A stretch of DNA of 64,000 nt from Murimonas intestini. GTDB taxonomy: Bacteria > Bacillota > Clostridia > Lachnospirales > Lachnospiraceae. Shown here one piece after another: positions 62,335-64,000 of the stretch. Made by a program: the position numbers and the translations under genes. Positions within the stretch are counted from its first letter, which is position 1. Every line of letters begins with the position of its first letter. The DNA lies in the NCBI GenBank assembly GCA_003148945.1, contig QGGY01000005.1:213141-277140 (forward strand), written 5' to 3'. The notes below the pieces were generated by a model that saw only the letters and a program-made list of their open reading frames with translations, was not told the origin of the DNA and did no database searches.

Positions 62335-63072
62335 ATAATCACCTCGAATGTAGTATGCGCAGTATATAAAATGTTATGCAAAGGGAATTATAATTCACCG
62401 GCTTATTGGATTATATGAATGAAATAATGGCAGATATATGATACAATAAAGAAAAGAATGTAACTATTCAGCAGTGCTGTGCATTTACTGTACGCTGATA
62501 TGCAGAAGAGAAAAGCGTGAAAAATTTATATTGAAATCTATTTTAAATAATTTATAACATTAATTATTAATCTTAGGTTGAGCCGGCAGGGAATACTAAA
62601 TAAACCCCGCCGACTTAGCTGTAATTATTAAATATAGCTCTGACTAATTAATATACAGGTTATTAATATCTGCGCCGGTCAGATACCAATAATAAAAATA
62701 TTTAGTTTATGTTATGCCCGCAACAAGGACTTATATAACAACGCTTCGTGGAACAGCGGAAGGCTGAACTGTAACAACAAGAGTACTAATATTTTCAAAA
62801 CGCATTTTACAAAACAAAAAACGCATATACAGTAAACCATCAATAAAAAATGACTTACATATGTATGCGAAATCAAAGCTTTATCAAACACTGCCTTTAA
62901 TCCTAACATTAAAATCTTTAAAAGTCAAGAGAAATATTTATTACCGTTTGACAGAGAAATATTTTATTACCGTTAACAATCAAACAAATGGGTTACTGGT
63001 CACAAAGCGAACAGTAACCCAAATGGAAATGTCTGCAGGTGTATTTGGCAAATGCCGGGAGGAGGTTTTGAT
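62335..63072. other. Spacer with repeats, no gene seen
   Basis: An imperfect GC-rich stem (AGCCGGCAGGG.../...CCCCGCCGACT, about 62580-62622) and a 24-bp tandem duplication at 62928-62983 (AGAGAAATATTT-TATTACCGTT units) lie here. A repeat copy follows at 62992-63018. Short frames (for example 62861-63076) have no ribosome site. Confidence 0.45.
62992..63018 (+). repeat. Short copy of the dispersed structured repeat
   Basis: GTTACTGGTCAC...GAACAGTAAC, 24 of 27 bases identical to 63973-63999. The ends GTTACTG/CAGTAAC are perfect inverted 7-mers, so it folds as a hairpin. Confidence 0.65.
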
Positions 63073-63537
63073 TTAGCAGCAGCCCTCTTTTTTTAGCTTA
63101 TGAAGTGCAGTGACGGATACAGCACCCGAAATATCTATATTTCTGACTGTGGCAGGATAAGTTAAGTTAAAGGTAAGCGTGGTATTGTCCTCAGGTACCG
63201 GAATAGTAAAACTTCCGGATGCAGAGGTATTACGTGATGCAGATCCAGTTGGAGCAAAAAATGAATATAACAGTTTAAGCGCACCATTAATTTTGGGAGT
63301 AATCTGCATATAGCTGTCCGCTTCCGGGGTTGCCAGAAATATAAAATCTATAAGATATAAAAAGCCGGGTACAAGCACTATCTCAGTGTCCATTAAAATG
63401 ATCTGGCTGCCTTCCTGAAAGATGACGGACATAGGGATGTTTGAGTTAGACGGCGGGCTGGACTGGACTCCAAATTGAGCATAAGAAAACGATTCACACG
63501 GTTTAATTGGACCGCACAGGCAATCATTAAAATTCAT
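63073..63537 (-). CDS. Exosporium/C1q-like jelly-roll protein
   Basis: 154 residues. N-terminal Cys-rich start (MNFNDCLCGPIKPCES), a beta-sandwich-like body with alternating hydrophobics (MSVIFQEGSQIILMDTEIVLVPGFLYLIDFIFLATPEADSYMQITPKING) and GSFTIPVPEDNTTLTFNLTY, ending VSVTALHKLKKEGCC. The pattern resembles the BclA C-terminal/C1q-TNF-like domain of spore surface proteins, and terminal Cys pairs are common there. No collagen repeats. The assignment is by pattern only. Confidence 0.55.
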   Translation of the reverse strand: MNFNDCLCGPIKPCESFSYAQFGVQSSPPSNSNIPMSVIFQEGSQIILMDTEIVLVPGFLYLIDFIFLATPEADSYMQITPKINGALKLLYSFFAPTGSASRNTSASGSFTIPVPEDNTTLTFNLTYPATVRNIDISGAVSVTALHKLKKEGCC

Positions 63538-63636
63538 AATTTTACCTTTTTATTTATATCATATGGAAAAAAGTAAAAAATGCTACATGCTGATGGTTTA
63601 AAGCAGATTGTAAGAGGAAAAAGGGAGGAAAATTAT

Positions 63637-63798
63637 ATGAAATTAAAAAAGAGTATTATTAAGGTTTTTTTGTTTCTGTTATATCTATTATATATATTTG
63701 CTTTTTTTGAAGCAATTGGATATCCGTCTGATATCTGGGATAAAATTTCTAAAGGGGTTGATAATAGGTACAAAAGTAAAGTCAGGGCTGAGGAATGA
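63637..63798 (+). CDS. Small (53-aa) membrane protein
   Basis: ATG 63637 follows AAAAAGGGAGG at 8 nt. MKLKKSIIKVFLFLLYLLYI-FAFFEAIGYP gives one membrane span, with a short charged tail (DIWDKISKGVDNRYKSKVRAEE). Function unknown. It ends 39 bp before the repeat at 63838. Confidence 0.55.
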   Translation: MKLKKSIIKVFLFLLYLLYIFAFFEAIGYPSDIWDKISKGVDNRYKSKVRAEE

Positions 63799-63837
63799 AA
63801 GATTTCTTATACACCTCCGTGCATCCCATAATTCAAA

Positions 63838-63999
63838 TCCTTCGGATGGGCGTGCTGCGGTTACTGTTACACGTCACCATCCCGCGAGGTGTTTTCGTGC
63901 GTATTTGCACGAAAATCCCGAGGGTTGCAGCGCGAAACGGCGGTTTTGCCGTTTCTGTGCATCGCGGAGCGTGTTACTGGTCACGGAGTGAACAGTAAC
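63838..63999 (+). repeat. Structured MITE-like repeat with terminal inverted repeats
   Basis: The left edge (63838-63858) is the inverse of 2548-2568. GTTACTGTT (63860-63868) and AACAGTAAC (63991-63999) are perfect 9-bp terminal inverted repeats. Internally there are two strong hairpins: TTTTCGTGC/GCACGAAAA (about 63892-63915) and GAAACGGC/GCCGTTTC (about 63934-63955). Partial relatives lie at 4241-4288 and 62992-63018. Short frames through it are not genes. Confidence 0.7.
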
Positions 64000-64000
64000 G

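Noticed and set aside
63698..63998. Overlapping plus-strand frames through the terminal repeat
   Set aside because: They translate the structured repeat; no conserved protein pattern or ribosome site.

Overview
The window looks like the chromosome of a Gram-positive, low-to-mid GC Clostridia, most likely a Lachnospiraceae gut bacterium. Reasons: the order rimP-nusA-ylxR-ylxQ-infB-rbfA-nrnA-truB-ribF...rpsO-pnp, the Firmicutes-type capsule head cpsBCD/E with a BY-kinase, an LCP ligase, strong GGAGG ribosome sites and sigma-A type promoters. No phylogenetic search was possible, so the family is an inference.

Layout. 1-2.6 kb: end of a tRNA-Glu gene and three small membrane or exported proteins of unknown role. 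2.6-8.6 kb: a MATE exporter facing a two-gene type II topoisomerase operon (parE-parC; ParC lacks a GyrA box). 8.8-14.9 kb: the constant capsule/exopolysaccharide head: CpsB phosphatase, a tyrosine recombinase framed by a 14-bp direct repeat, then CpsC, CpsD kinase, an Ig-like membrane protein and the initiating sugar-phosphate transferase CpsE. 14.9-42.1 kb: an AT-rich accessory block holding two complete export/polymerisation modules that converge tail to tail. The left (+) module has a UDP-HexNAc dehydrogenase, an Alg14-like protein, an Alg13-GT4 fusion, GT2, GT4, Wzy and Wzx. The right (-) module has a DUF1972 rhamnosyltransferase, a TagF-like polymerase, an IspD/TarI cytidylyltransferase, GT4, a second Wzy, a pyruvyl-transferase family protein, a second Wzx, an SGNH-like/aldo-keto reductase fusion, an acyltransferase, an F420-dehydrogenase-beta-like protein, FkbH, an acyl carrier protein and a broken AcpS. 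42.3-43.3 kb: a XerC/D-like recombinase. 43.8-44.9 kb: the LCP ligase. 44.9-47.1 kb: a decayed region with a 19-bp tandem repeat and a promoter followed by a three-way-junction RNA. 47.2-59.3 kb: translation, RNA and flavin housekeeping genes. 59.4-64 kb: a BTAD regulator, an XRE-methyltransferase with a C-terminal frameshift, two small proteins, a spore-coat-like protein and copies of a short structured repeat.

Main discovery. The accessory block is bounded by a 24-bp perfect inverted repeat (28 bp with one mismatch). One copy lies 43 bp after cpsE (14936-14963), the other at 42111-42138. Each copy has the form of a tyrosine-recombinase crossover site: 9-bp inverted arms TCCAAATAA/TTATTTGGA around a 6-bp asymmetric spacer TAACAA, with the two spacers in opposite orientation. 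A XerC/D-like gene sits just outside the right copy. The simplest reading is a 27-kb invertible cassette. Flipping it would replace one complete glycosyltransferase-Wzy-Wzx module with another behind the same cpsB-E head, a two-state capsule switch. In the present orientation the left module is in line with cpsE. The right module carries several broken genes (GT2, AraD-like, epimerase, AcpS). Inversion itself is inferred from sequence and has not been observed.
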